From positions 159,630 to 223,629 of the forward strand of contig JAQUTK010000002.1 in NCBI GenBank assembly GCA_028709785.1: a stretch of 64,000 nucleotides of DNA, read 5' to 3'. The stretch comes from Bacteroidales bacterium (GTDB taxonomy: Bacteria; Bacteroidota; Bacteroidia; Bacteroidales; JAQUTK01). The position numbers and the translations under genes are program-made. The notes under the pieces are model-generated. The model did not search any database, had not been told where the DNA came from, and worked only from the letters and a program-made list of their open reading frames with translations. Numbering within the stretch: the stretch's first letter is position 1; the number at the start of each line of letters is the position of its first letter. Positions 30,087-39,020 of the stretch are shown here, in pieces.

Positions 30087-31238
30087 ATGAAAAGATCGTT
30101 TTTATTTGTCATTTCAGCATTGGTGCTGATTGGTTTTACCTCATGTAAAGGAGGGAGTGAGAAAGAATTAGTAACTCTTTCTGGTCTGTCTGTAAATAAA
30201 TTTACACAAGATGTAAAAGGAAAAGAAGGCAAGTTCTTTGTTTTGAAAAACAGTAATGGCATGGAGGTCTGTATCTCTAATTTAGGTGCTCGTATTGTTT
30301 CTGTAATGGTTCCAGATAAAACAGGAGCTATGAAGGATGTAGTTCTTGGTTTTGATAGCGTGAAAGATTATGAGACAATACCCAATAATTTTGGTGCTAC
30401 GATCGGTCGTTATGCAAATCGTATTGGTAATGGTATAATTACTGTGGATAGCGTTACTTATCAATTGCCTAAAAATAATTATGGTCATTGTTTGCACGGA
30501 GGACCAACAGGATGGTCTGAGCAAGTGTTTGATTCTGTTCAGTATATTGACAATAAAAGCGTTGTATTATCTATCGTTTCACCTGATGGTGATGCTAATT
30601 TCCCTGGTACTGTATCAGCACAGGTTGCATTTACGTTAACAGATGACAATGCAATTGATATTAGGTATAGTGCTACAACAGATAAAAAAACAGTGATCAA
30701 CATGACAAATCACTCCTATTTCAATCTGAGTGGAGATCCTTCACTGACAGCAGTGGATAATATACTATATCTTAATGCAAATGAATATACTCCGGTTGAC
30801 AGTTCTTTTATGACTACAGGTGAGATTCTTCCTGTGGCTGGTACTCCAATGGACTTTACCACACCGAAAGTTATTTCTCACGATATCGATAAAACAGATT
30901 TTATTCAGTTGAAATATGGTCGTGGATATGATCATAACTGGGTGCTTAATACAAAAGGAAACGATAAAGAAGTTGCAGCTCGTCTGACTTCTCCGGTATC
31001 CGGAATAACATTGGAAGTGTATACTGACGAACCTGGTCTCCAGGTGTATACTGGTAATTTCCTGGACGGAACCGTTACCGGAAAGAAAGGAATCGTATAT
31101 AATCTGCGCTCTGCAGTTTGCCTGGAAACTCAAAAATTCCCAGACACGCCTAATAAACCGCAATGGCCTTCTGCAGTTTTAGAGCCTGGCAAGGAATATA
31201 CAAGCCATACTATTTACAAGTTCTCAGTTGAGAAATAA
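30087..31238 (+). CDS. Aldose 1-epimerase (mutarotase), lipoprotein form
   Basis: A galactose mutarotase that interconverts alpha and beta anomers. The 383-residue protein has a lipoprotein signal; the lipobox GFTSC places the lipidated Cys at residue 20, so it acts at the cell envelope rather than in the cytoplasm. Catalytic blocks are visible: GRYANRIGNG, NNYGHCLHGGPTGW, NMTNHSYFNLSG with the catalytic histidine, and near the end LETQKFPDTPNKP with the glutamate. It follows galK by about 200 bp. An imperfect -7 box (TACTTTTA near 30037) may drive it. Confidence 0.93.
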   Translation: MKRSFLFVISALVLIGFTSCKGGSEKELVTLSGLSVNKFTQDVKGKEGKFFVLKNSNGMEVCISNLGARIVSVMVPDKTGAMKDVVLGFDSVKDYETIPNNFGATIGRYANRIGNGIITVDSVTYQLPKNNYGHCLHGGPTGWSEQVFDSVQYIDNKSVVLSIVSPDGDANFPGTVSAQVAFTLTDDNAIDIRYSATTDKKTVINMTNHSYFNLSGDPSLTAVDNILYLNANEYTPVDSSFMTTGEILPVAGTPMDFTTPKVISHDIDKTDFIQLKYGRGYDHNWVLNTKGNDKEVAARLTSPVSGITLEVYTDEPGLQVYTGNFLDGTVTGKKGIVYNLRSAVCLETQKFPDTPNKPQWPSAVLEPGKEYTSHTIYKFSVEK

Positions 31239-31296
31239 ATAGGCTGGCCTCTCTTTGAGGATTTCAGTGTAGACAGCAGTTTCTTCAAATAACAAA

Positions 31297-31367
31297 CAAT
31301 ACATTGAAATAGTTGAGATACGTTTGATATGACAATTAACTCGTATGGCAGCTATTTCAATTGTATC
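31297..31367. promoter_or_regulatory. Inverted-repeat operator candidates before the arabinose operon
   Basis: CAATACATTGAAATAG (31297-31312) and CTATTTCAATTGTATC (31352-31367) form an inverted repeat with 13 of 16 matching. A partial third copy TGAAATAG lies at 31371-31378, just before the araR start. Sites like this fit an autoregulated arabinose regulator, but the binding motif was inferred from symmetry only. Confidence 0.4.
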
Positions 31368-31400
31368 TTGTGAAATAGATTTAATAATTGATATATAAAT

Positions 31401-32090
31401 ATGACTTCATTTTATAGTGAAAAGCATAAGTTCTTATTGGCGGTAGACTGTATAATCTTTGGATTTCACGAGGGCGAGCTGAATTTATTGCTGTTACATA
31501 GAAGCTTTGAACCGGAAAAGGGAAAGTTATCCTTACCGGGCGGGTTTCTAAAAGAGAACGAGAGTTTGAATGATGCTGCTATTCGGGTTCTGAACGAACT
31601 TACAGGTTTGGAGAACCTTTACATGGAGCAGGTTCATACCTTTGGTGATGTAAATCGTGATTCTGGTGAGCGCGTAGTTTCTGTGGCGTATTATGCCTTG
31701 ATCAACATCAATGACTATGATACTTCTCTTCTTGGTAAGTACAATGCGATTTGGGTCAAAGCAAACGAAATGCCGGACTTGGTTTTTGATCATTCTGAAA
31801 TGGTGCAATCTGCCCGACAGGCTCTATGCAAAAGAGCTGCTGTAGAACCGGTCGGTTTTAATCTGCTCCCTGAAAAGTTTACTTTACCTCAGTTCCAGAC
31901 TTTGTATGAAGCCATTTATGGAGAGGTGCTGGATAAACGTAATTTCCGGAAAAAAGTATTGAGTATGAATGTGCTTGAAAAGTTGAACGAAAAGGATAAG
32001 CTCTCTTCAAAAAGAGGTGCTTTTTTGTATCGTTTTAATGAAGAAAAGTATAAAGAGTTAATCAGTAAAGGATACGATTTTACAATTTAA
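31401..32090 (+). CDS. araR: NUDIX-domain transcriptional regulator of arabinose genes (AraR, NrtR family)
   Basis: The 229-residue protein has an N-terminal NUDIX fold (about 1-150) and a C-terminal winged-helix segment, FTLPQFQTLYEAIYGEVLDKRNFRKKV, typical of the NrtR family. The NUDIX box is degenerate: in GFLKENESLNDAAIRVLNELTGL the catalytic REUxEE reads RVLNEL, so hydrolysis is unlikely and ligand sensing is expected. A regulator of this family is known to control L-arabinose use in Bacteroides thetaiotaomicron. Here it heads an araD-araA-araB run 11 bp downstream, with inverted repeats upstream, which supports the same role. Confidence 0.88.
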   Translation: MTSFYSEKHKFLLAVDCIIFGFHEGELNLLLLHRSFEPEKGKLSLPGGFLKENESLNDAAIRVLNELTGLENLYMEQVHTFGDVNRDSGERVVSVAYYALININDYDTSLLGKYNAIWVKANEMPDLVFDHSEMVQSARQALCKRAAVEPVGFNLLPEKFTLPQFQTLYEAIYGEVLDKRNFRKKVLSMNVLEKLNEKDKLSSKRGAFLYRFNEEKYKELISKGYDFTI

Positions 32091-32101
32091 GATAAAGGAA
32101 T

Positions 32102-32788
32102 ATGCTCGAAGAATTAAAGAAAAAAGTATTTCAAAGCAATCTTGATCTTGTTCATCACGGACTTGTCATTTTTACGTGGGGGAATGTGTCAGCAATAGAC
32201 CGTACGAAAGGGTTGGTGGTAATCAAACCGAGCGGCGTTTCATATGAAACAATGAAGGCTGATGATATGGTGGTTGTTGACCTGGATGGTAATGTGGTTG
32301 AAGGAAACCTGAGACCATCTTCAGATACTCCGACTCATTTGGTGCTTTACAAAGCATTTCCTGCTATTGGAGGTGTAGTTCATACCCACTCAACCTATGC
32401 AACTGCATGGTCTCAAGCCGGAATTGATCTTCCAAATATTGGTACAACGCATGCTGATTATTTTCACGATTCAATACCCTGTACATCAGATATGACTGCT
32501 GATGAGGTGTACGGTGCATATGAACTGGAAACCGGTAATGTGATTGTAAAACGTTTTGAAGGGATAAATCCGGTTCACACTCCCGGTGTTTTGGTGAAGA
32601 ATCACGGTCCTTTTTCATGGGGAAAGAATGCAGAAGACGCTGTACACAATGCAGTAGTAATGGAACAGGTTGCTAAGATGGCATTTGTTGCTTACTCTGT
32701 GAATCCGTCGCTGACAATGAACCCTCTACTTGTTGAGAAGCATTTTAATCGCAAACATGGTCCCGGAGCATATTACGGGCAGAAATAA
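32102..32788 (+). CDS. araD: L-ribulose-5-phosphate 4-epimerase
   Basis: AraD converts L-ribulose 5-phosphate to D-xylulose 5-phosphate, the last step of L-arabinose entry into the pentose phosphate pathway. The 228-residue class II aldolase-fold protein has [14 protein letters not shown] near residue 20, the zinc histidines in [16 protein letters not shown], and a third histidine in [12 protein letters not shown]. Length matches the E. coli enzyme. It lies between araR and araA. Confidence 0.95.
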   Translation: MLEELKKKVFQSNLDLVHHGLVIFTWGNVSAIDRTKGLVVIKPSGVSYETMKADDMVVVDLDGNVVEGNLRPSSDTPTHLVLYKAFPAIGGVVHTHSTYATAWSQAGIDLPNIGTTHADYFHDSIPCTSDMTADEVYGAYELETGNVIVKRFEGINPVHTPGVLVKNHGPFSWGKNAEDAVHNAVVMEQVAKMAFVAYSVNPSLTMNPLLVEKHFNRKHGPGAYYGQK

Positions 32789-32823
32789 ATTTCGAGATTA
32801 TAACTATTTAAAAATAAAAGACT

Positions 32824-34326
32824 ATGGCATTTGAAAATTTAGAAGTATGGTTTGTTACAGGAGCTCAGCTCTTGTACGGAGGAGATGCAGTTGTAGCTGT
32901 CGATGCTCACTCCAATGCAATGGTAAAAGGTCTTAATGACTCAGGAAAACTTCCTTTTAAGGTCGTATATAAGGGAACGGCTAATTCTTCATCTGAAGTT
33001 AGTGCTGCATTCAAAGCTGCAAACAATGACGAAAAATGTGTGGGTATTATTACCTGGATGCACACTTTCTCACCAGCAAAGATGTGGATCCATGGTCTTC
33101 AGGAACTCAAAAAACCGTTGCTTCATCTTCATACTCAATTTAACAAGGAAATTCCTTGGGAGACAATGGACATGGATTTCATGAACCTGAATCAGAGTGC
33201 TCACGGCGATCGTGAATTTGGTTTTATCAATGCCCGTATGCGTAGACCACGCAAGGTGGTAGTAGGCTTCTGGCAAGATGAGCAGACGCTGGCTAAGATT
33301 GCTGTATGGATGCGTGTTTCTGCTGCTTGGGCAGATGCTCAAAGTATGAGAATCATCCGTTTCGGCGATAATATGAATAATGTGGCTGTAACAGACGGTG
33401 ATAAAGTGGAGGCAGAAATGCGTCTCGGTTATCATGTTGATGAATATCCGATTGCCGACCTTGTGGCTGTGATGGATCAGGTGTCAGAAGCAGATGTTAC
33501 CGCAATGCTCAAGACATATGAAAAGGAATATATCCTTGCTGATAATGTAAAAGAAGGTGGAAAAGATCGCAAACAAGTGATTCTGGCTGCACGTGAAGAG
33601 ATTGCTATGAGAAGATTCCTGGAATCAAAAGGAGCAAAAGCATTTACTACCAGTTTTGATGAACTAAGTGGTATGGATCAGCTACCCGGACTTGCTTCTC
33701 AGAGACTGATGGCCGAAGGCTATGGATTTGGAGCAGAGGGAGACTGGAAAACAGCTGCTTTGTGTCGTACTATGTGGTATATGGGTCAGGGACTGGAAGG
33801 TGGTAGCTCTTTCCTTGAAGACTACACGCTGAACTTTGATGGAGCATCAAGTTCTATTCTACAGGCTCATATGCTTGAGGTTTGTCCTCTGATTGCAGAA
33901 AGTAAGCCGCGCTTAGAAGTTCATCCTCTCGGTATCGGAGGTAAGAATGACCCTGCTCGTTTGGTGTTTACTACTCATGAAGGTACAGGAGTTGCCGCTA
34001 CAGTAATAGATATGGGTAGTCGTTTTCGTCTGATCGTTAATCAGGTTGATTGTATCAAGTCGAAAGCACTGCCTAAGTTGCCTGTTGCTTCGGCGTTGTG
34101 GATTCCACAACCAAACTTAGAAGTTGGTGCCGGTGCATGGATTTTGGCTGGAGGTACACATCATACAAGCTTCTCTTTTGCTTTGACGCAGGAGTATCTT
34201 GAAGACTATGCTGAGATTGCCGGTATTGAAATGATCGTTATTGATAACGATACAACAATCAGCAATTTCAAGAAAGAACTTCGCATGAACGATGTTTATT
34301 ATTTGTTGAATAAAGCTCTTCAATAA
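32824..34326 (+). CDS. araA: L-arabinose isomerase
   Basis: AraA isomerises L-arabinose to L-ribulose. The 500-residue protein begins with VWFVTGAQLLYGG and contains CVGIITWMHTFSPAKMWI near residues 73-90 and LLHLHTQFNKEIPW. The C-terminal part has the metal-binding region around LEVHPLGIGGKNDPARLVF and GGTHHTSFS. Length is the family norm. It is followed after 3 bp by araB. Confidence 0.97.
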   Translation: MAFENLEVWFVTGAQLLYGGDAVVAVDAHSNAMVKGLNDSGKLPFKVVYKGTANSSSEVSAAFKAANNDEKCVGIITWMHTFSPAKMWIHGLQELKKPLLHLHTQFNKEIPWETMDMDFMNLNQSAHGDREFGFINARMRRPRKVVVGFWQDEQTLAKIAVWMRVSAAWADAQSMRIIRFGDNMNNVAVTDGDKVEAEMRLGYHVDEYPIADLVAVMDQVSEADVTAMLKTYEKEYILADNVKEGGKDRKQVILAAREEIAMRRFLESKGAKAFTTSFDELSGMDQLPGLASQRLMAEGYGFGAEGDWKTAALCRTMWYMGQGLEGGSSFLEDYTLNFDGASSSILQAHMLEVCPLIAESKPRLEVHPLGIGGKNDPARLVFTTHEGTGVAATVIDMGSRFRLIVNQVDCIKSKALPKLPVASALWIPQPNLEVGAGAWILAGGTHHTSFSFALTQEYLEDYAEIAGIEMIVIDNDTTISNFKKELRMNDVYYLLNKALQ

Positions 34327-34329
34327 TTT

Positions 34330-35994
34330 ATGAAAGATCAAATTGTAATAGGTTTAGATTACGGTAGTGATTCTGCCCGCGCATTGATTGTAAATGCGAA
34401 TACAGGTAGTGTCCTGGCGTCTTCTGTCAAATATTACCCACGCTGGACGGAGGGAAAATATTGCGATCCGGTTATTAATCAATATCGTCAGCATCCTCAG
34501 GATTATATTGATGTGTTGGAAGCAACTGTCAAGGATGCATTGGCTCAATGCCCTGCGGGAACTGCTGAAAATGTTGTTGGTATCGCTTTTGATACAACAG
34601 GAAGTACTCCGGCATTTACGGATGAAACCGGAACTCCGCTCGCTATGCTTCCGGAGTTTGCTGAGAATCCAAATGCTATGTTTGTGCTCTGGAAAGATCA
34701 CACAGCTATCAAAGAAGCTGCTGAAGTGAACGACCTTTGTGCGAAATGGGAGATAGACTATACAGCATACGAAGGTGGTATCTATTCTTCAGAATGGTTT
34801 TGGGCAAAAGCACTCCATGTGCTTCGTCAGGATAAGGCAGTTCGCGAGCAAGCATACTCTATTATTGAGTATTGTGAGTGGCTTCCTGCATTGATTACGG
34901 GTGTCACTAAATCATCTGATGTGGTGCGTAGCCGTTGTGCTTGTGGGCATAAAGCGATGTGGCATGAAAAATGGGGCGGACTTCCAAGTGAGAAGTTTCT
35001 CACAACACTGGATCCTCTTTTGGCTGGTTACCGCGATCGTCTTTTTGAAAAGACCGAGACAGCAGACAAACCTGTTGGCACGTTGAGTAAAGAATGGGCT
35101 GATCGTCTGGGACTATCTACTAAAGTTGTGGTTGCAGGTGGAGCTTTTGACTGTCACATGGGTGCTGTCGGAGCAGCAGTTTCTCCTCATTCATTTGTGC
35201 GCGTTATCGGAACTTCTACTTGCGACATTATGGTTGCCAGTTATGAAGAGATTGGCGATAATCTGATCAAGGGTATTTGCGGACAAGTAGATGGATCTGT
35301 TATTCCGGGTATGGTCGGACTTGAAGCCGGACAATCAGGTTTCGGCGACATTTACGCATGGTTCAAACATGTGTTGGAGTTCCCTTTAAAGAATATTCTG
35401 TCTAAAACATCTTTGATCGATGAGGCAACTAAAGCCAAATTGATCGCTGAGACTACTGATCAAATCATTCCGGCTTTGTCTGTGGAAGCAGAAAAGATTC
35501 CGGTAAGCGAGAGTACAATCATAGCAACCGACTGGATGAATGGTCGCCGTACTCCGGATGCCAATCAGATGTTGAAAGGATCTATTGCCGGTTTGACGCT
35601 GGGAAGTTCAGCTCCACGTATTTTCAGAGCATTGGTTGAGGCTACAGCTTTTGGTTCAAAAGCCATTGTAGATCGTTTTCGCAATGAAGGCGTGCGTATT
35701 GATACTGTGATTGGTATTGGTGGTATCGCTCTGAAGTCTCCGTTTGTAATGCAAACATTAAGCGATGTATTGAATATGCCGATTAAAGTTTGCAAGACAG
35801 ATCAGGCATGTGCATTGGGTGCAGCAATGTTTGCAGCAACAGCAGCAGGCGTTTACAAAAAGGTTGAAGATGCACAGGATGCGATGAACTCCGGATTTGC
35901 AAAAGAGTATACTCCCAATAAGGAGAATGCAAAAGTATACCAGGAAATATACGATAAATATGTCGTGTTAGGTCAATCGACAGGTTTACTCTAA
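34330..35994 (+). CDS. araB: Ribulokinase (FGGY family)
   Basis: AraB phosphorylates L-ribulose to L-ribulose 5-phosphate. The 554-residue FGGY kinase starts IVIGLDYGSDSARALIVN (ATP/sugar fold), shows GIAFDTTGSTPAF near residue 81 and the C-terminal FGGY signature region, where VIGIGGIALKSPFVMQTLSDV is seen near 458-478. The 3-bp spacing from araA and the order araR-D-A-B indicate one operon. A hairpin follows before the transporter gene. Confidence 0.95.
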   Translation: MKDQIVIGLDYGSDSARALIVNANTGSVLASSVKYYPRWTEGKYCDPVINQYRQHPQDYIDVLEATVKDALAQCPAGTAENVVGIAFDTTGSTPAFTDETGTPLAMLPEFAENPNAMFVLWKDHTAIKEAAEVNDLCAKWEIDYTAYEGGIYSSEWFWAKALHVLRQDKAVREQAYSIIEYCEWLPALITGVTKSSDVVRSRCACGHKAMWHEKWGGLPSEKFLTTLDPLLAGYRDRLFEKTETADKPVGTLSKEWADRLGLSTKVVVAGGAFDCHMGAVGAAVSPHSFVRVIGTSTCDIMVASYEEIGDNLIKGICGQVDGSVIPGMVGLEAGQSGFGDIYAWFKHVLEFPLKNILSKTSLIDEATKAKLIAETTDQIIPALSVEAEKIPVSESTIIATDWMNGRRTPDANQMLKGSIAGLTLGSSAPRIFRALVEATAFGSKAIVDRFRNEGVRIDTVIGIGGIALKSPFVMQTLSDVLNMPIKVCKTDQACALGAAMFAATAAGVYKKVEDAQDAMNSGFAKEYTPNKENAKVYQEIYDKYVVLGQSTGLL

Positions 35995-36016
35995 CGCAAT
36001 ATAAGCTAGCATGAGG

Positions 36017-36049
36017 GAATCGGTTTTCCTGTAAAGGGAAACCGATTTC
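36017..36049 (+). terminator. Hairpin between araB and the symporter gene
   Basis: GAATCGGTTTTCC pairs with GGGAAACCGATTTC across a 6-nt loop. No long T-run follows, so it may reduce rather than stop transcription into the symporter. The remaining 140 bp before the symporter hold no recognised element. Confidence 0.5.
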
Positions 36050-36193
36050 ATCTCATTAAACAAATTCTTTTTGAGATCCTGTTTGCAAAAGCCATGGAGG
36101 TTTTTCAAAAACACACGATATCCGGCTTTTAGGACAGATGATCCAAAAGTGCTCCTTCTGATAAATAGACAATAATCAAATAATTAAATAAGT

Positions 36194-37939
36194 ATGAATT
36201 GGAATTCACAAGAGTTTATTTGGCTTGACTGGGTGGTTATCGCAGTCGGGATTCTAGCTGTAACGTGGGCCGTATGGAACTCGGTTCGAAAACACAATCG
36301 CACTCTGCAAGGTGCTAGCAGCGATGACTATCTGTTTGGTAAAGGCGAGCCATGGTATATCATTGGTGCGGCAATCTTTGCTGCAAACATTGGTTCGGAA
36401 CACCTTGTCGGACTTGCCGGTACAGGTGCGAAAGCAGGTGTAGGTATGGCACATTGGGAGATGCAAGGCTGGATGATACTCATCTTGGGCTGGCTATTCG
36501 TGCCCTTCTATCAATTGATGAATAATAAATTAGGGAAAATCATCACGATGCCTGATTTCCTTAAAAATCGCTACACACCTCGTACGGGTTCGTGGCTTTC
36601 TATTATAACACTTATAGCCTATGTGCTAACCAAAGTGAGTGTAACAGCGTTTACCGGCGGTATCTTCCTGGAGAGCCTTCTTGGTCTGCCTTTCTGGTAC
36701 GGTGCAATCGGTTTGATCGTGTTAACTGGTATCTTCACTGTATTTGGTGGTATGAAGGGAGTGATGACACTCTCGGCAATTCAGACACCTATACTTATCA
36801 TTGGTTCATTCCTTGTGCTTTTCTTAGGATTGTCAGCACTGGGAGGTGGTAACATCGGTGCGGGCTGGACAGCTATGATGGATTATGCAAGAACATTGAA
36901 TGTTGGAGCAGACGGTGTTGCATACGGTACCAACCACATGTTTCACTTAGAAACAGGTGACCCGTTGTATGACGAATATCCCGGTTTTTGGGTATTTCTA
37001 GGAGCGACAATTATCGGCTTTTGGTATTGGGCTACCGACCAACACATTGTACAACGTGTACTCGGACAATCAAAAGGTGAAGCGAATGATGTCGTGATGA
37101 AGCGTGCGCGCAGAGGTACTATTGCAGCAGGTTATTTCAAAATATTGCCTGTATTTATGTTTTTGATACCGGGTATGATCGCTGCCGCATTGGCTGCACG
37201 TCCGGATAGCGGCTTTACATTAAGTAATCCAGATACCGCTTTTGGTTCGATGGTTAAGTTTGTATTGCCCGCCGGTGTAAAAGGTATTGTTACCATTGGT
37301 TTTATATCTGCATTGGTTGCTTCTTTGGCGGCATTCTTCAATTCCTGTGCTACGCTCTTTACTGAGGATTTTTATAAGCCAATGTTTAAAGGCCAAAGCG
37401 AAGCTAAATATGTTTTGATAGGTCGTATTGCAACGGTTGTTGTTGTGCTGCTCGGTATGGGATGGATACCTGTTATGATGAGTTTAGGTAGTCTTTACTC
37501 TTATCTGCAGGGCATTCAATCTTTGCTTGCTCCGGCTATGGTGGCCGTATTTGTGATGGGTATTTTCTCTAAAAGGATTACACCCAAGGCAGGTGAAGTT
37601 GGTTTGATCGGAGGTTTTGTTATTGGTATGATACGTTTGTTGACCAACATCTTTACAAATACTGGTAAAAACGAAATGACCGGCTGGTTATGGGACTCAA
37701 CACAATGGTTTTGGCATACCAACTGGCTTATCTTTGAGATCTGGTTGCTTGTCTTCATCATTTTGATGATGGTTGTGGTATCGTTTTTCACTGAAAAGCC
37801 AACCGCTAAACAGATCGATGCCATTACTTTCACTGCTGATTACAAAGCGCAGATCTGGAAGAGTTGGAACAAATGGGATGTTATCGCCAGTCTTGGTGTA
37901 GTAGTCCTGTGTGCTGCATTCTACCACTATTTCTGGTAA
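36194..37939 (+). CDS. Sodium:solute symporter, probable arabinose transporter
   Basis: The 581-residue protein has about 14 membrane helices and SSS-family features. GAAIFAANIGSEHLVGLAGTG lies near residues 57-77, FGGMKGVMTLSAIQTPIL near 190, and FISALVASLAAFFNSCATLFTEDFY near 375, a conserved SGLT-type block. Its place just downstream of araR-D-A-B suggests sodium-driven L-arabinose uptake across the inner membrane; this is context, not proof. It is separated from araB by a 199-bp gap with a hairpin and ends at a terminator. Confidence 0.9.
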   Translation: MNWNSQEFIWLDWVVIAVGILAVTWAVWNSVRKHNRTLQGASSDDYLFGKGEPWYIIGAAIFAANIGSEHLVGLAGTGAKAGVGMAHWEMQGWMILILGWLFVPFYQLMNNKLGKIITMPDFLKNRYTPRTGSWLSIITLIAYVLTKVSVTAFTGGIFLESLLGLPFWYGAIGLIVLTGIFTVFGGMKGVMTLSAIQTPILIIGSFLVLFLGLSALGGGNIGAGWTAMMDYARTLNVGADGVAYGTNHMFHLETGDPLYDEYPGFWVFLGATIIGFWYWATDQHIVQRVLGQSKGEANDVVMKRARRGTIAAGYFKILPVFMFLIPGMIAAALAARPDSGFTLSNPDTAFGSMVKFVLPAGVKGIVTIGFISALVASLAAFFNSCATLFTEDFYKPMFKGQSEAKYVLIGRIATVVVVLLGMGWIPVMMSLGSLYSYLQGIQSLLAPAMVAVFVMGIFSKRITPKAGEVGLIGGFVIGMIRLLTNIFTNTGKNEMTGWLWDSTQWFWHTNWLIFEIWLLVFIILMMVVVSFFTEKPTAKQIDAITFTADYKAQIWKSWNKWDVIASLGVVVLCAAFYHYFW

Positions 37940-37970
37940 TCGATAGACAGAACATAAGAGGTTCTTTGAT

Positions 37971-38001
37971 AAAGCCCATAGCATGATCTGTTATGGGCTT
38001 T
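37971..38001 (+). terminator. Hairpin terminator after the symporter
   Basis: A 10-bp stem (AAAGCCCATA with TATGGGCTTT) with an 11-nt loop runs into six Ts. Confidence 0.8.
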
Positions 38002-38044
38002 TTTCTGTTTATATCCTTTCCCATTTTCATTTGGACACTTTTTC

Positions 38045-38110
38045 CGTTTCACTGGAGTGAAGCGGAGTTTTGGCTCGAGCGAAACGGAATTTTGGCTGCA
38101 GTGAAACGGG
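38045..38110. repeat. 22-bp tandem repeat array (three units) beside the IS21 element
   Basis: Units occupy 38045-38066, 38067-38088 and 38089-38110. Each has a six-base palindromic or near-palindromic centre (CTGGAG, CTCGAG, CTGCAG) followed by a GTGAAACGG-like arm; the last two share GTTTTGGCT/ATTTTGGCT. The outer ends are inverted: CCGTTTCACTG near 38044 and CAGTGAAACGG near 38099. The array starts 43 bp after the symporter terminator hairpin. The insertion sequence begins 22 bp beyond its last unit. Confidence 0.7.
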
Positions 38111-38127
38111 AAAGAGGTCTGTATCCA

Positions 38128-38132
38128 ATAGT
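38128..38132. repeat. Target-site duplication, left copy (ATAGT)
   Basis: ATAGT directly abuts the left terminal TG of the IS and is repeated directly after the right terminal CA (40980-40984). Confidence 0.8.
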
Positions 38133-38159
38133 TGCTGAAAACGGAGGATATCCACCCAC
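38133..38159 (+). repeat. IS21 left terminal inverted repeat
   Basis: Begins TGCTGAAAACGGAG and ends CCACCCAC. It matches the reverse complement of 40953-40979 at 22 of 27 positions. One further related inner copy, carrying CCGTTCA in place of CCACCCAC, lies at 38162-38186. Confidence 0.88.
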
Positions 38160-38216
38160 CCAAAACGGGGATATCCGTTCACTTTTCTGACTCTTTCGCC
38201 TAATGGCGTTACAAAC

Positions 38217-38972
38217 TTAATCTTTATCTCTGATTTCTGTACTTTTTGATGTTATTTTTTGACGAAGAGAGGCTCCTTCGAGTTCGAAGCGGATGCTTGT
38301 GTGCACCAAACGGTCGAGGATAGCATCTGCCGCTGTTGTGTTTCCCTTCATTACATCATACCAGTCAGAGACGGGCAACTGAGAGATCATGATGGTTGCT
38401 TTCTGTCCATGTCTGTCCTCAATGATTTCCATAAAGTCGAGCAGTTGCTGACCATCAAGCACCTTCATTCCAAAGTCATCAAGGATGAGCAAGTCCGTCT
38501 GTACCAGTTTAGCGAAGAAACGATGCAGAGTGCTTGAGATGCGTGCGAGGGCAATCTCCTCGAAGAGTCGGTATACATTGTAGTATGCCACCTTGAGTCC
38601 GTTCATGCAGGCCTGATGGCCGAGTGCGGTACCAAGCCAACTCTTACCGGTACCGGCAGCTCCCGTTATGAGTACCGACACACCTTTGCGCACATAGTCG
38701 CATGTAGCAAGATTAAGTACCTTCTGCTTGTCCACTCCACGCTTGCTGTCGTAGATAACCTCGCCGATGTAGGCCTGGTAGCGGAAGCGGGCATTCTTCA
38801 CCATTCGTGAGTTGCGGCTCGTCATGCGGTTATCCAACTCGGCCTGTATCAGTAGTTGCAGGCCATCCTTAAGAGAGAGCGAGTCATACTGACGCGTCTC
38901 CTGCATTGTCGTCCAACAGTGCGCCATTCCGGGCATTTTCAGACTTTTGAGGGCGTTTGAGATTTCGTCCAT
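38217..38972 (-). CDS. istB: IS21 helper ATPase IstB
   Basis: IstB is the AAA+ DnaC-like ATPase that selects targets and stimulates the IstA transposase. The 251-residue protein has the IstB N-terminal block around YDSLSLKDGLQLLIQAELDN, Walker A GAAGTGKSWLG near residue 104 and Walker B LLILDDFGMK near 165. Length is typical. It lies 48 bp downstream of istA. The similarity to DnaC is only family-level; no replication gene accompanies it. Confidence 0.95.
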   Translation of the reverse strand: MDEISNALKSLKMPGMAHCWTTMQETRQYDSLSLKDGLQLLIQAELDNRMTSRNSRMVKNARFRYQAYIGEVIYDSKRGVDKQKVLNLATCDYVRKGVSVLITGAAGTGKSWLGTALGHQACMNGLKVAYYNVYRLFEEIALARISSTLHRFFAKLVQTDLLILDDFGMKVLDGQQLLDFMEIIEDRHGQKATIMISQLPVSDWYDVMKGNTTAADAILDRLVHTSIRFELEGASLRQKITSKSTEIRDKD

Positions 38973-39020
38973 TGTAATTGTTTTTTTGGGTGAGTAAATA
39001 AATATATCTGATTGTCTCTG

